Origin: Granulosicoccus sp045110475
Lineage (GTDB): Bacteria; Pseudomonadota; Gammaproteobacteria; Granulosicoccales; Granulosicoccaceae
Assembly (NCBI GenBank): GCA_045110475.1
Contig: JBGCGC010000133.1
Coordinates: forward strand, 71,950 to 135,949
Reading direction: 5' to 3'
DNA length: 64,000 nucleotides
Shown here: in pieces, positions 1-8,846 of the stretch
How the letters are laid out: every line of letters begins with the position of its first letter
How positions within the stretch are numbered: the stretch's first letter is position 1
Notes under the pieces: generated by a model
Told to the model about the DNA's origin: nothing
What the model saw: only the letters and a program-made list of their open reading frames with translations
Database searches by the model: none
Translations under genes and position numbers: made by a program

Positions 1-431
1 TCGTGATTTTTCGTCCGATACTGTTGGGTGGATGGGGCCATGGTTTTCCTTACGGCATTTTGAGCCATCTGGATTGGGTCTCCAATATCGGATATCAATT
101 TCTACATTTTCATTACAACCCTGCTCACATGCTGGCAGTCACCTTCTTTTTTACCACTTGCCTTGCATTGGCACTTCATGGAGGACTTGTCCTGTCGGCA
201 ACCAACGTGCCTGATGGCGGTAAGGTCAAGACGCCTGAGCATGAGGACACCTATTTCCGAGACATCATCGGGTATTCGATTGGTACTTTGGGTATCCATC
301 GCCTGGGTATGTTCCTGGCGATTAACGCCGCATTCTGGAGTGCGGTCTGCATCATTATCAGTGGTCCATTCTGGACTCGAGGCTGGCCAGAGTGGTGGAA
401 CTGGTGGCTTGAACTTCCCGTCTGGTCCTAG
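1..431 (+). CDS. pufL: Photosynthetic reaction centre L subunit, 3' part (partial)
   Basis: C-terminal half (about 142 residues of a usual ~275) of the L subunit of the type-II reaction centre; the gene runs off the left edge and the reading frame is set by base 3. It binds bacteriochlorophyll, bacteriopheophytin, the non-haem iron and QB in the inner membrane. Visible are the HYNPAHML segment with the chlorophyll-ligand His, the iron-ligand His in ALHGGLVLS, a second in GIHRLGMF, and the last two membrane helices ending WWNWWLELPVWS. It is followed by pufM after 11 bases with a good GGAG ribosome site, so the two are co-transcribed. Identity is certain; pufB and pufA presumably lie upstream of the window. 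Confidence 0.97.
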   Translation, partial: VIFRPILLGGWGHGFPYGILSHLDWVSNIGYQFLHFHYNPAHMLAVTFFFTTCLALALHGGLVLSATNVPDGGKVKTPEHEDTYFRDIIGYSIGTLGIHRLGMFLAINAAFWSAVCIIISGPFWTRGWPEWWNWWLELPVWS

Positions 432-442
432 GAGATAACAAT

Positions 443-1411
443 ATGCCTGAATATCAAAATATATTTACCCAGGTACAGGTTCATGGTCATGGTGAGATGG
501 GTGTACCCATTGGCAACCAGACGAAAAACCGGGCAGGAAAACCGATTTTCTCATGGTTGCTTGGTGCAATCGGCAACGCGCAGCTTGGGCCTGTTTATCT
601 CGGAGCGACCGGAACGCTGTCTCTCATTTGCGGATTTATCGCTTTTGAGATCATTGGACTCAACATGCTGGCGTCGGTTAACTGGGATGTGGTGCAGTTT
701 GTCAGGCAGTTGTTCTGGCTGGCTCTTGAGCCACCCCCACCGGGTTCCGGACTTGGCATACCTGCAATGGCTGAAGGTGGCTGGTGGTTACTTGCCGGTT
801 TCTTCCTGACGCTTTCAATCCTGCTTTGGTGGACCCGTACCTACTTGCGAGCGAAAGCGCTGGATATGGGCTATCACATTCCCTGGGCGTTTGGTGCAGC
901 TATCTGGTTGTATCTGGTACTTGGATTTATCCGTCCATTGCTTATGGGTGACTGGGGCGAGGCAGTACCTTTCGGCATCTTTCCTCATCTGGATTGGACA
1001 GCCGCATTTTCGATGCGCTACGGCAATCTGTTCTACAACCCGTTCCATATGTTGTCCATTGTCTTTCTCTATGGATCAGCTGTTTTGTTTGGCATGCATG
1101 CCGGTACTATTCTGGCAGTAGGTCGTTACGGCGGAGAACGTGAAATTGAGCAAATCACTGATCGTGGTACAGCCACCGAACGTGCCTCACTGTTCTGGCG
1201 ATGGACGATGGGCTTTAATGCAACCATGGAGTCTATTCATCGTTGGGCCTGGTGGTTCGCGATCCTGACCCCCATTACGGGTGGTATCGGCATCCTGTTG
1301 ACAGGTACGGTCGTTGACAATTGGTATATGTGGGGCGTAAAGCACGGAATCGCACCTGCCTATCCGGAAGTGTACGTCCCGAGTATTGACCCAGCCCTGG
1401 GAGGAAACTGA
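443..1411 (+). CDS. pufM: Photosynthetic reaction centre M subunit
   Basis: 322-residue M subunit of the type-II reaction centre, an integral inner-membrane protein with five helices that pairs with PufL to hold the special pair, pheophytins, QA and the iron. Diagnostic stretches are NLFYNPFHML (chlorophyll-ligand region), LFGMHAGTILA and SIHRWAWWFAILTPITGG (iron-ligand histidines), plus the long N-terminal segment typical of M. The ATG follows GGAGATAACAAT, a strong ribosome site. The stop codon overlaps the pufC start (TGATG), so translation is coupled. Length and motifs are those of the ordinary family. Confidence 0.98.
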   Translation: MPEYQNIFTQVQVHGHGEMGVPIGNQTKNRAGKPIFSWLLGAIGNAQLGPVYLGATGTLSLICGFIAFEIIGLNMLASVNWDVVQFVRQLFWLALEPPPPGSGLGIPAMAEGGWWLLAGFFLTLSILLWWTRTYLRAKALDMGYHIPWAFGAAIWLYLVLGFIRPLLMGDWGEAVPFGIFPHLDWTAAFSMRYGNLFYNPFHMLSIVFLYGSAVLFGMHAGTILAVGRYGGEREIEQITDRGTATERASLFWRWTMGFNATMESIHRWAWWFAILTPITGGIGILLTGTVVDNWYMWGVKHGIAPAYPEVYVPSIDPALGGN

Positions 1412-2583
1412 TGAATCTTTTTAAAGTATCTGCTGTTGCCTTTCTGGCCCTTACTATGCAGGGGTGTTGGGAAGCTCCACCCATGGAATCCGAACAGATT
1501 GGATTTCGTGGGGTCGCCATGTGGCAGACGACCAATCCGGATGTCACTGAACCACTGGTTGCGCAGAATCAGGTGCCAGTGGCGTTACCTGCCACGCCTG
1601 ATGTTCCCGGCGCACCCAAGGCCGGTGATGTGTATCAAAATGTTCAGGTGCTTGGCGATCTGTCGATTGGTGAATTTACCCGCACCATGGCTGCCATTAC
1701 GCAATGGGTTTCACCAGAGCAGGGTTGCGCCTATTGTCATCAGGGCGCTAATTTTGCCGCTGACGATCTTTACACCAAGGTGGTGTCAAGACGCATGATG
1801 CAAATGACTCAGACGATCAATAGCGAGTGGAGTGACCATGTCAAGGAGACCGGGGTGACGTGCTACACCTGTCATCGAGGCAAGAACGTCCCCGAGTACA
1901 TCTGGTTTGAAGATAATGGTCCGGCGCATGCTGCGGGTATGTCAGCCAACAACTATCAGCAGAATAACGTTGCAACCAAGGCGGGCTATACCTCAATGTT
2001 GAGCGATCCTCTGACGCCGTATCTTGTTGGAGAGCCAGCAAAGATTCGGATTGCACATGAAAATGCATTGCCGCTAAAAAATCAGAACAACAATGAATCC
2101 ATGCAGGCGCTTGAACGCACCTGGTCATTGATGATGCACATGTCTGATTCGTTGGGTGTGAACTGTACCTACTGTCATAACTCGCGTAATTTTGCGTCCT
2201 GGGAGCAGAGCCCGCCAGCGAGAGTGACTGCATGGCATGGTTTGCAGATGGTACCGGCGATCAACAATGACTACATGGTGCCGCTGCAACCGGTTTATCC
2301 GGAACATCGTCTAGGAAAACTGGATGACGCGCCCAAGGCCGCATGTAATACGTGTCATCAAGGTGTCAACAAGCCTCTATACGGGGTAAGTATGCTCGAT
2401 GACTATCCTGTCTGGAAAGCGCCGTTGAGCGATGAAGCAACCGCTGTGCCTGATTATTCCAACGTACCGGAATATCTGGATCCCAATAATCCGGAGCCTA
2501 GCGCTGCACTGGTAACCCCTCAAGCCATTGAAGTGGCTATCAGTTCGGCTATTCGTACTAACGATGAAGTAGTCAGTCAGTGA
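1411..2583 (+). CDS. pufC: Reaction-centre tetrahaem cytochrome c subunit
   Basis: 390-residue cytochrome subunit that re-reduces the photo-oxidised special pair on the periplasmic face. Four CxxCH haem motifs are visible: CAYCH (residue 106), CYTCH (151), CTYCH (252) and CNTCH (312), the normal tetrahaem number. A short hydrophobic N-terminus ends in TMQGC at residue 19, consistent with a lipoprotein anchor, although Met at -3 makes the lipobox imperfect. The start overlaps the pufM stop. It is the last gene of the puf operon and is followed by a strong intrinsic terminator. Presence of PufC distinguishes this cluster from those of phototrophs that use only soluble donors. Confidence 0.97.
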   Translation: MNLFKVSAVAFLALTMQGCWEAPPMESEQIGFRGVAMWQTTNPDVTEPLVAQNQVPVALPATPDVPGAPKAGDVYQNVQVLGDLSIGEFTRTMAAITQWVSPEQGCAYCHQGANFAADDLYTKVVSRRMMQMTQTINSEWSDHVKETGVTCYTCHRGKNVPEYIWFEDNGPAHAAGMSANNYQQNNVATKAGYTSMLSDPLTPYLVGEPAKIRIAHENALPLKNQNNNESMQALERTWSLMMHMSDSLGVNCTYCHNSRNFASWEQSPPARVTAWHGLQMVPAINNDYMVPLQPVYPEHRLGKLDDAPKAACNTCHQGVNKPLYGVSMLDDYPVWKAPLSDEATAVPDYSNVPEYLDPNNPEPSAALVTPQAIEVAISSAIRTNDEVVSQ

Positions 2584-2662
2584 TGACAACGTGAATCTTT
2601 CGGGACGTGTGGTGGGTAAAAAATATACACCGTGCAGTTCCCGGTTGGTTGTCAAACACGTC

Positions 2663-2706
2663 ATGCAGCGCCACGCTTCAGCTTGAGTGGTCGCTGCATT
2701 TTTTTT
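2663..2706 (+). terminator. Intrinsic terminator of the puf operon
   Basis: Hairpin with arms ATGCAGCGCCAC and GTGGTCGCTGCAT, 8 + 4 base pairs with a single bulged base, around a loop of about ten bases, followed directly by eight T. It lies 80 bases after the pufC stop and separates puf from hemC. Confidence 0.9.
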
Positions 2707-2919
2707 GTCCCTATTAAATTCCTGCGGCTGGTAAGAAGCTCGTGAGATGCCTCGGTAGCGTTGTATTACGCGTCGGCCTGCATCAAGGAATCAGTCCCTT
2801 GAACGCGTATCCTCATTCTGCCACAGCCTGAATTACCGTATGCCCGGGAATAAAAGTATCCGCATTTTCAAGTTACTGCATCATCGACGTACTCGCATCT
2901 TCATTGAGTGATAAACCCT
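2707..2919. other. pufC-hemC intergenic region after the terminator
   Basis: The whole pufC-hemC gap is 336 bases; the first part holds the puf terminator. In the remaining bases I see no ORF, tRNA or TGT-N12-ACA box, and no convincing -35/-10 pair. A hemC promoter is expected here because of the terminator upstream, but I cannot place it. Confidence 0.5.
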
Positions 2920-3906
2920 ATGAAAACCCTTCGTATAGCAACTCGTAAAAGCCCACTTGCTCTATGGCAGGCGGAGGATGTCAAGGCACGTGTCGAAGCG
3001 CTTGACCAGGGGATAACCGTTGAGTTGTTGAAGATGACGACAAAGGGTGATCAGCTACTGGATAGCCCATTGGCGAAAATTGGTGGTAAAGGCCTGTTTG
3101 TGAAAGAACTTGAAACCGCCATGCTCGACGGCGAAGCTGACATAGCTGTGCATTCCATCAAGGATGTGCCAGCCGTGCTGCCCGAGGGTTTGCAGGTTGT
3201 ACACATCATGGATCGAGAGAACCCCCATGACGCGTTTGTATCCAATACGTATGAAAATCCTGAGAGCTTGCCTGAGGGGGCTGTGGTAGGTACCTGCAGT
3301 TTGCGGCGTCAAGCCCAGATAATGGCTAGATTTCCCTACCTGAACGTTCACAACCTGCGTGGCAACGTTAATACTCGTCTGGCCAAGCTGGACAATGGTG
3401 AATACGATGCCATTATTCTGGCTGCTGCAGGGTTGATCCGCCTTGAAATGCAAGAACGAATTGCCTGCGAGCTGTCTGTGGAGGATAGCTTGCCAGCTGC
3501 CGGTCAGGGTATTGTAGGTATAGAGACGCGCATCGACGATGAGAGCACTGCCGCTATTATCGACAAATTACATCATCAGGAAACCAGCTATCGTGTCATG
3601 GCGGAAAGAGCCTTGAGTGCCAGACTGGATGGAGGCTGCCAGGTGCCGATTGCCGCCTATTCCGTGATACAGGGTAATAAAATCTGGTTACGTGGTCTGG
3701 TTGCAAGCCCGGATGGAAAACAACTTGTGACTGCTGATGCCAGCGCACATCACAATGAAGCAGTTGATCTGGGAGTTCGTGTGGCAGAGATGCTGCTGTA
3801 CCGCGGAGCCAACGACATACTGAAAGCGCTTGGATTAAAACCGGCACCGCTGGATGAGGTGGCCGCCAGTGCCGCTAAGTACGTCAGGCGTGATAACCCG
3901 GTCTGA
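2920..3906 (+). CDS. hemC: Hydroxymethylbilane synthase (porphobilinogen deaminase)
   Basis: 328-residue enzyme that joins four porphobilinogen molecules into hydroxymethylbilane, an early common step of haem and bacteriochlorophyll synthesis in the cytosol. The N-terminal MKTLRIATRKSPLALWQ and later GTCSLRRQAQ and NLRGNVNTRL are family signatures; the dipyrromethane-cofactor cysteine lies in LDGGCQVPIAAY. I chose ATG 2920 over an in-frame GTG at 2908 because the family begins at this point and GAGTGA precedes it at a usual distance. It stands just behind the puf operon but beyond its terminator, so it is probably transcribed separately. Placement next to puf would match tetrapyrrole demand during phototrophic growth; that link is inference. 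Confidence 0.96.
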   Translation: MKTLRIATRKSPLALWQAEDVKARVEALDQGITVELLKMTTKGDQLLDSPLAKIGGKGLFVKELETAMLDGEADIAVHSIKDVPAVLPEGLQVVHIMDRENPHDAFVSNTYENPESLPEGAVVGTCSLRRQAQIMARFPYLNVHNLRGNVNTRLAKLDNGEYDAIILAAAGLIRLEMQERIACELSVEDSLPAAGQGIVGIETRIDDESTAAIIDKLHHQETSYRVMAERALSARLDGGCQVPIAAYSVIQGNKIWLRGLVASPDGKQLVTADASAHHNEAVDLGVRVAEMLLYRGANDILKALGLKPAPLDEVAASAAKYVRRDNPV

Positions 3907-3979
3907 CATTGACCGCCGCGGCGGCGCGCAAAGGGTTAGCTTGCTTTAAAGGCACGGCAATATTCGCCACTAAAGCAAT

Positions 3980-5236
3980 ATGAATGAGATTCCCACCGAT
4001 GAGTCAGTCGTAGCTGATGATCAGCACGATAAGCAGCTTGCCGACGCGCGGATTCTTCTTATTGACGACGATGATGACTACCTGCATTTGTGCAAGCGTT
4101 ACCTTCGCTCGGATCCTGCCGCTAACCACATGGTGATAACAGCCACCACTATCGCAGAGGCACTGTTGGCAGCCTCTCTTGATAGGTTTGATTGCATTGT
4201 CGTGGATTATTGTCTGCCCGATGGTAACGGCACGGATGCAATCATGAAACTGGCTGAATCTCTTGGCGACAATATGCCCTGCACGATAGTCCTGACAGGG
4301 CAGGCGAGTGAACAGGTTGCCATCAACGCCGTGCGTTCTGGCGCCACTGACTTTCTAACCAAAGTCGATCTGACCAAAACCGCGTTGCACCGTGCGGTAA
4401 ACAATGCCATAGAAAAAAGTCGTTTACGCAAACTGCACGTGAGTCGCCTAAAGGATCTGGAGGTTGCCAATGGTCTTTTGCGAAAGCGCAATGAAGAGAT
4501 TCAGCGGTTTTACCACACAGTCTCACACGAGGTGAAAACGCCCTTGACGGCGATTCAGGAGTTTATTTCGATTGTACGCGATGGGCTTGCGGGAGAGGTG
4601 TGCGAGCAACAGACGACGATCCTTAACTACGCACTTGAGAGTTGTGATCAGATCAAGTCGCAATTCAATGAACTTCTGGAATTGTCGCGATTCGAAACCG
4701 GCAAAATGCAAGTAAACCTCAAGCTGTCGAGTATCCATGAGGTCTTCGATCATTGTATGGTAGCGGCCATGCCGAAAGCCGCTGGCAGGCAAATTGAACT
4801 CACGATTGTCAAGGAACCTGACTTGCCGATGGTTATGATGCAAAGCAACAGGATTATTCAAGTGCTATCGAACCTGATTGGCAACGCCTTGAAATTCACA
4901 CCGCAAAACGGCGCGGTGACAGTGACAGCCAGCGTGATGCACGGCGCAGGGCGTGTCAGGCTCTGTGTAAAGGATAACGGTTGTGGTATTCCGCCTAAAG
5001 ATCTAAAACACGTGTTTGAACGACTTTATCAGGTGACACCAACCAGTGATTGCGAAAATGAATCGGGAATGGGGCTGGGCTTGAGCATAGCGCAACAGAT
5101 AATCGAGCTGCACGGTAGTACGATCACGGTCGAAAGCACTCTGGGTGAAGGCAGTGAGTTTTCGTTTGAACTTGGCACCTGCCAGGTACAGGAGGAACCA
5201 TTGGCGCAATCAGGCTGTCTTCAGGCAACGGGATAA
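3980..5236 (+). CDS. Orphan receiver-histidine kinase (REC-HisKA-HATPase)
   Basis: 418-residue soluble signalling protein with reversed hybrid order: an N-terminal receiver (residues ~23-140, acidic patch IDDDDD, phospho-acceptor Asp76 in VVDYCLPDG), a coiled linker (~145-175), a HisKA domain with His183 in TVSHEVKTPLTAI, and a catalytic domain with N-box SNLIGNALKFT, DNGCGIP and GMGLGLSI. No transmembrane segment is seen. All key residues are present, so both halves should be active. REC-kinase proteins commonly take a phosphate from another kinase and use it to gate their own activity. No partner regulator is adjacent. It ends 7 bases from the convergent crtB stop. Its target is unknown; location between puf/hemC and crtB makes a role in phototrophy possible. 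Confidence 0.9.
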   Translation: MNEIPTDESVVADDQHDKQLADARILLIDDDDDYLHLCKRYLRSDPAANHMVITATTIAEALLAASLDRFDCIVVDYCLPDGNGTDAIMKLAESLGDNMPCTIVLTGQASEQVAINAVRSGATDFLTKVDLTKTALHRAVNNAIEKSRLRKLHVSRLKDLEVANGLLRKRNEEIQRFYHTVSHEVKTPLTAIQEFISIVRDGLAGEVCEQQTTILNYALESCDQIKSQFNELLELSRFETGKMQVNLKLSSIHEVFDHCMVAAMPKAAGRQIELTIVKEPDLPMVMMQSNRIIQVLSNLIGNALKFTPQNGAVTVTASVMHGAGRVRLCVKDNGCGIPPKDLKHVFERLYQVTPTSDCENESGMGLGLSIAQQIIELHGSTITVESTLGEGSEFSFELGTCQVQEEPLAQSGCLQATG

Positions 5237-5243
5237 TTGTAGA

Positions 5244-6275
5244 TCAGTCAACTCTCTCAGGCTCACGCTCACGGTCTATGTTCTTTTCACGATCATCCAG
5301 CGCATGAAACAACGAAACCAGCCACTCTGTGCGCGGTACTGAGGGCACTGATTCGATATCCTCAAGCAGATACTGTGTTTCGATTAACGGTGGCCACTCA
5401 AGCTCGTCAACTCGTTGCTCGGATCGCACGAGCGGGATGGTGACCAGCGATTTTCCTAACAGATAAGTCTTGCGGATTTTGGGGACGATGGCGCGTTGAT
5501 CCACCGTCTGGTATTTCTGCCGGGCGATTTGACGCCCGATATCGGAGTAGATCACCCGTGCAGCTCTTATGCCTGCCCGACAATTCAAGGGTAGCAGTGC
5601 CACACCAGAGTCAGAGCGTTTGTAGAGAACATCGGCATAACTTAAAAGTCGCTTGCACATGGCGGTGATGTGTTCGTTCTGAACCGGATTGGCGAGCCAC
5701 TCGTCCGCATCAAGACCCGCTTGTGCGAACCAGCGTCTGGGCAAGTACAGGCGGCCCATGCGTGCATCCTCACCGATATCTCTTGAAATGTTGGTCAGTT
5801 GCATGGCAACACCCATGTCGCAGGCGCGGGCTACTGCCCGCCTGTCGCTCGTCCGCATGATTAGCGTCATCATGGCACCAACGCAGCCAGCAACCCGGGC
5901 GGCATAATCGTAGAGCTCTGACAGGGTTTCGTAGGTGCGTTCGGTAGTGTCCCATGCGAGGCCCTCTATGAGCGCGTCAGGCATGGCCCGAGGGATCGAA
6001 AACCGGTGAACAACTTCTGCCAGAGCGCGATCTTCCGGGAAGGCCTGTGGGGAGCCGGCATAGATGGAATCAAGGCGGGAATTCAGTGCCTGAATCGCTG
6101 CGTCGCCTGCGTTGTCAGCATCAATCAGATCATCGGCGATGCGACAGAACGCATACAGGGCGGTAGCCGGGATGGCTGTTTGGCGAGGCAACAGAAGCGA
6201 TGCCATGAAGAACGAGTGCGAGCCGTGTTTGATAAGCTCCTTGCAAGCGACAAGATCTTGTTTTTCAGTGTTCAT
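5244..6275 (-). CDS. crtB: Phytoene synthase
   Basis: 343-residue squalene/phytoene synthase family enzyme that condenses two geranylgeranyl diphosphates to phytoene, the first committed carotenoid step. Both Mg-diphosphate-binding motifs are present: CRIADDLID (Asp48-Asp52) and ISRDIGEDARMGRLYLP, plus the family pattern AMQLTNISRDIG. The start overlaps the bchO stop by 11 bases, so it is the last gene of the long bchF...crtB minus-strand run. Neighbouring carotenoid genes (crtI and others) are not in the window. A HpnC/HpnD-type squalene synthase is the alternative, but the context favours CrtB. Confidence 0.93.
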   Translation of the reverse strand: MNTEKQDLVACKELIKHGSHSFFMASLLLPRQTAIPATALYAFCRIADDLIDADNAGDAAIQALNSRLDSIYAGSPQAFPEDRALAEVVHRFSIPRAMPDALIEGLAWDTTERTYETLSELYDYAARVAGCVGAMMTLIMRTSDRRAVARACDMGVAMQLTNISRDIGEDARMGRLYLPRRWFAQAGLDADEWLANPVQNEHITAMCKRLLSYADVLYKRSDSGVALLPLNCRAGIRAARVIYSDIGRQIARQKYQTVDQRAIVPKIRKTYLLGKSLVTIPLVRSEQRVDELEWPPLIETQYLLEDIESVPSVPRTEWLVSLFHALDDREKNIDREREPERVD

Positions 6276-7110
6276 GGGGGGCGTCGTCGAGTATCAGTTG
6301 TGCAACAGCTGAGGGGTCTTCTTCGTGCAATAGATGTCCACGGTCCTTGATGACGGAAATGCTGACGTGGTTTGCTGGCAATAGCTGTTGCAGTTTGTAG
6401 GTATCACGCAATGGGATGGTTTTATCCTCGCTGGCGGCAATGAGCATGATGGACTGCTGAATTTGTCCAAGGCGTGGTGTGAGTTTCTCCAGTTGCCAGT
6501 TAGCCATCATCTTGAGTACACCTGACACATGAGAAGCCGTGCTGAAAAGCTCAGCATAACGACGGAAGCTCTGCGGATCAACAACAGAACCGGTGCTATT
6601 CAGCAATTTGCTGATATTGCGGTCATTTTTTGCCCGGTACGAAAAAAAGCGTGGCAACCATTGGCCGTTCGCACCTAATCGGGCCAGTGGTGAAAATACG
6701 TAGCCAGCAATGCCTGCCAGCGGCACAACGGCAGCATTGATACTGATCAGGCGTTTTGCACATTGAGGGTGTTGCAGGCACATCTCCAGCATGATGGCAG
6801 CGCCAGCCGAGTGCCCGACGATGACTTCGACATCCAGATTTTCCTGGTCGATCAGTTTGAACAAAGCCTGCGCCATTGCCTGTAAAGTCAATGGCGTGTC
6901 TTGGGGGGTTATCGTATCCGCGTGCCCGGGCAAGTCCATCATCACTACTGTGTAGTGTTCTGCAAGCAACGGTGCGAGATTTTTCCATGAGTGAACTGAC
7001 GCTCCGGTGCCGTGTATTAATAAACAAACAGGGCCTTCACCAAGGGTGAGCACGTTCCATCGGAGTGCGCCGGATTGCACCTTACGCGACACCGGCGTCT
7101 GCGTGTTCAT
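6265..7110 (-). CDS. bchO: BchO, alpha/beta hydrolase linked to Mg-chelatase
   Basis: 281-residue alpha/beta hydrolase of the BchO family, always found beside bchI/bchD and thought to assist Mg-chelatase or porphyrin handling; its exact reaction is not established. Motifs are the oxyanion-hole stretch LLIHGTGASVHSW and the nucleophile elbow VGHSAGAA. A longer frame extends to 7236, but ATG 7110 overlaps the bchD stop as ATGA and matches the family N-terminus, so I chose it. It ends 11 bases inside crtB. Co-translation with bchD is likely. Confidence 0.9.
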   Translation of the reverse strand: MNTQTPVSRKVQSGALRWNVLTLGEGPVCLLIHGTGASVHSWKNLAPLLAEHYTVVMMDLPGHADTITPQDTPLTLQAMAQALFKLIDQENLDVEVIVGHSAGAAIMLEMCLQHPQCAKRLISINAAVVPLAGIAGYVFSPLARLGANGQWLPRFFSYRAKNDRNISKLLNSTGSVVDPQSFRRYAELFSTASHVSGVLKMMANWQLEKLTPRLGQIQQSIMLIAASEDKTIPLRDTYKLQQLLPANHVSISVIKDRGHLLHEEDPSAVAQLILDDAPHEH

Positions 7111-8840
7111 GCACGTATGAGCTCGGGTAATTTGCCTGAGCTTGCCGATGGCAACGGCAGATAAGTTGCCTGTAGTGACGCGGCAAGTTCTCTTGCCTGT
7201 GGGCGAGCTCTTGGCGCGGTATCGATGAACAGGCATCGAATTTGTAAACTGGCCAATTGTCGGGCCGCTTGATGAGCATCGTCCATGGCCAGTGTTCTGG
7301 ACGCTTCACCTGATCGTGCGATGTTGGCTTTTGCGTCAGTCATTATGACGATCACGGGTGTCTCACCCGCCTGCTTGAGTTGCTGTGCCACTTGTGCCGC
7401 CAGATCGAGTCCAGCAGCCAATGGCGTTCCACCACCACCGGGTAATCCGGCCAACTCGCGTTTTGCTCTTACCAGTGAGCGGGTAGGGGGCAGCTCCAGC
7501 CGGGCCTCAACACCACGAAAACTGATCAGGGCCACGCGATCACGGCGCACATAGCATTCGGCGAGCAGAAGCTCCACTGCGCCCTTGGCTTCTGCGAGTC
7601 TGTTAAGCGCGGCGGAACCCGAAGCATCGACGACAAATACCGTCGTAGTTCGGGTTGGTTGCTTATAGCGTGTAACGCGAAAATCCTCGACACGAACCTG
7701 CAATCGGCCAGAGGGAAAATCGGCTTGTCTACGCAGGCGTTGCTTGGGGGCCGCCGCCTTGAGAGTCTCAATGATATTCAGGCGCTGGTTGCCAAGCGAA
7801 CCGCGCGGGCGGCGTACACCGGTGGGACGACCGTTGCTTCCTTTGCCCGTAGCACTGGCGTCTCTACCTGCCTTACGATTATTTTTTTGTCCGCGAACAA
7901 GATTGGCAATAAGATGCTGTGGTAATGATGCCGAAACGGCTTCGAGTAGTTGTTCGCCGATATCATCGCGATTGTCTTTTTGCTCATCGCTCGGTTGTTG
8001 ATCGTCCTGACTGGAATTTTCCTCCTGTTGTGGCGGGGCGGGATCGTCGGTTTGATCAGTCGGTTCTTCCTGCTCTTGATCAGCAGGCTCCTCTTCAGCG
8101 TCCATGGTCGTTGCTCTCGGCGCCAGCACAAGCTGTGCGGCTATTGCCGCGTCTTCTACATCTACTGTGAGACGTTGCTTGCAAGCGGCATGGGTTCGGG
8201 CTACGCGTATGGTAAAAAGCAGCGCGCGGATAGAGTCTACGCCCAGCCGTTGTGCAAGTCGGATGAGTTCCTCGAGTATCGAATCAGAGAGTTCGATATC
8301 CTTGATACTCAGCGTGTTGTTAATGGTTTTACCTGGTTCTATTTCGAGTAAGCTGTTCAGCGATGCCAACGGCAGTGCCGGGAGCTCTATCATCATGGCA
8401 AGTCGGTCAGCCATGGGTGAATCTGCGAGTCCGGTTTCATCTTCGCCGCTTTCATCCATCAACACTAGAACGGTATCTGCCGGATCAGGTCTGTCCAGAT
8501 ACGCGCTCAGCGCGGATGATGTTAGCGTCTCAAGCCGTTCAGCACCGTGAACAATCAAGGCACCCTCATCGGTATCCAGTAAGCCTTTCTGGTAAACGGG
8601 TTTCCCGGCCGCTAGTGTCTGACTAATGTCCAGACCACCATTCAGTCGTTCAGTTGATACGGAGACCGGCACCGTTGTTACCGTGAAGTGCCGGTGCAGA
8701 CATTTTAAAAAAGCTTGTTGTACCGGACCATGTGATGACCTCACCAGTAGACCTTTCAGGGCGGGGTCGTGTCGTAGCAACTGAAGGGCAACAGTCGCAA
8801 GCACCCAATGCTGTTCACTGTCAGTCATGTGGCCACTCAT
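7107..8840 (-). CDS. bchD: Magnesium chelatase subunit D
   Basis: 577-residue D subunit of Mg-chelatase, which with BchI forms the ATPase motor that drives Mg insertion into protoporphyrin IX by BchH. Layout: an N-terminal AAA-like half with a degenerate nucleotide site (~1-250), a very acidic Asp/Glu/Gln/Pro-rich linker (~250-300), and a C-terminal von Willebrand A domain whose MIDAS motif is visible in VFVVDASGSAALNRL. It starts 6 bases after bchI and overlaps bchO by 4 bases. An alternative ATG at 8828 is possible. The acidic linker is normal for the family. Confidence 0.95.
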   Translation of the reverse strand: MSGHMTDSEQHWVLATVALQLLRHDPALKGLLVRSSHGPVQQAFLKCLHRHFTVTTVPVSVSTERLNGGLDISQTLAAGKPVYQKGLLDTDEGALIVHGAERLETLTSSALSAYLDRPDPADTVLVLMDESGEDETGLADSPMADRLAMMIELPALPLASLNSLLEIEPGKTINNTLSIKDIELSDSILEELIRLAQRLGVDSIRALLFTIRVARTHAACKQRLTVDVEDAAIAAQLVLAPRATTMDAEEEPADQEQEEPTDQTDDPAPPQQEENSSQDDQQPSDEQKDNRDDIGEQLLEAVSASLPQHLIANLVRGQKNNRKAGRDASATGKGSNGRPTGVRRPRGSLGNQRLNIIETLKAAAPKQRLRRQADFPSGRLQVRVEDFRVTRYKQPTRTTTVFVVDASGSAALNRLAEAKGAVELLLAECYVRRDRVALISFRGVEARLELPPTRSLVRAKRELAGLPGGGGTPLAAGLDLAAQVAQQLKQAGETPVIVIMTDAKANIARSGEASRTLAMDDAHQAARQLASLQIRCLFIDTAPRARPQARELAASLQATYLPLPSASSGKLPELIRA

Positions 8841-8846
8841 GCCGCT

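Noticed and set aside
3913..3924. Palindrome CCGCCGCGGCGG after hemC as terminator
   Set aside because: No loop and no T-run; a GC-rich palindrome this short is not convincing.
6006..6350. 114-residue plus-strand frame inside crtB
   Set aside because: Antisense to a well-supported gene, no ribosome site, no recognisable motif.
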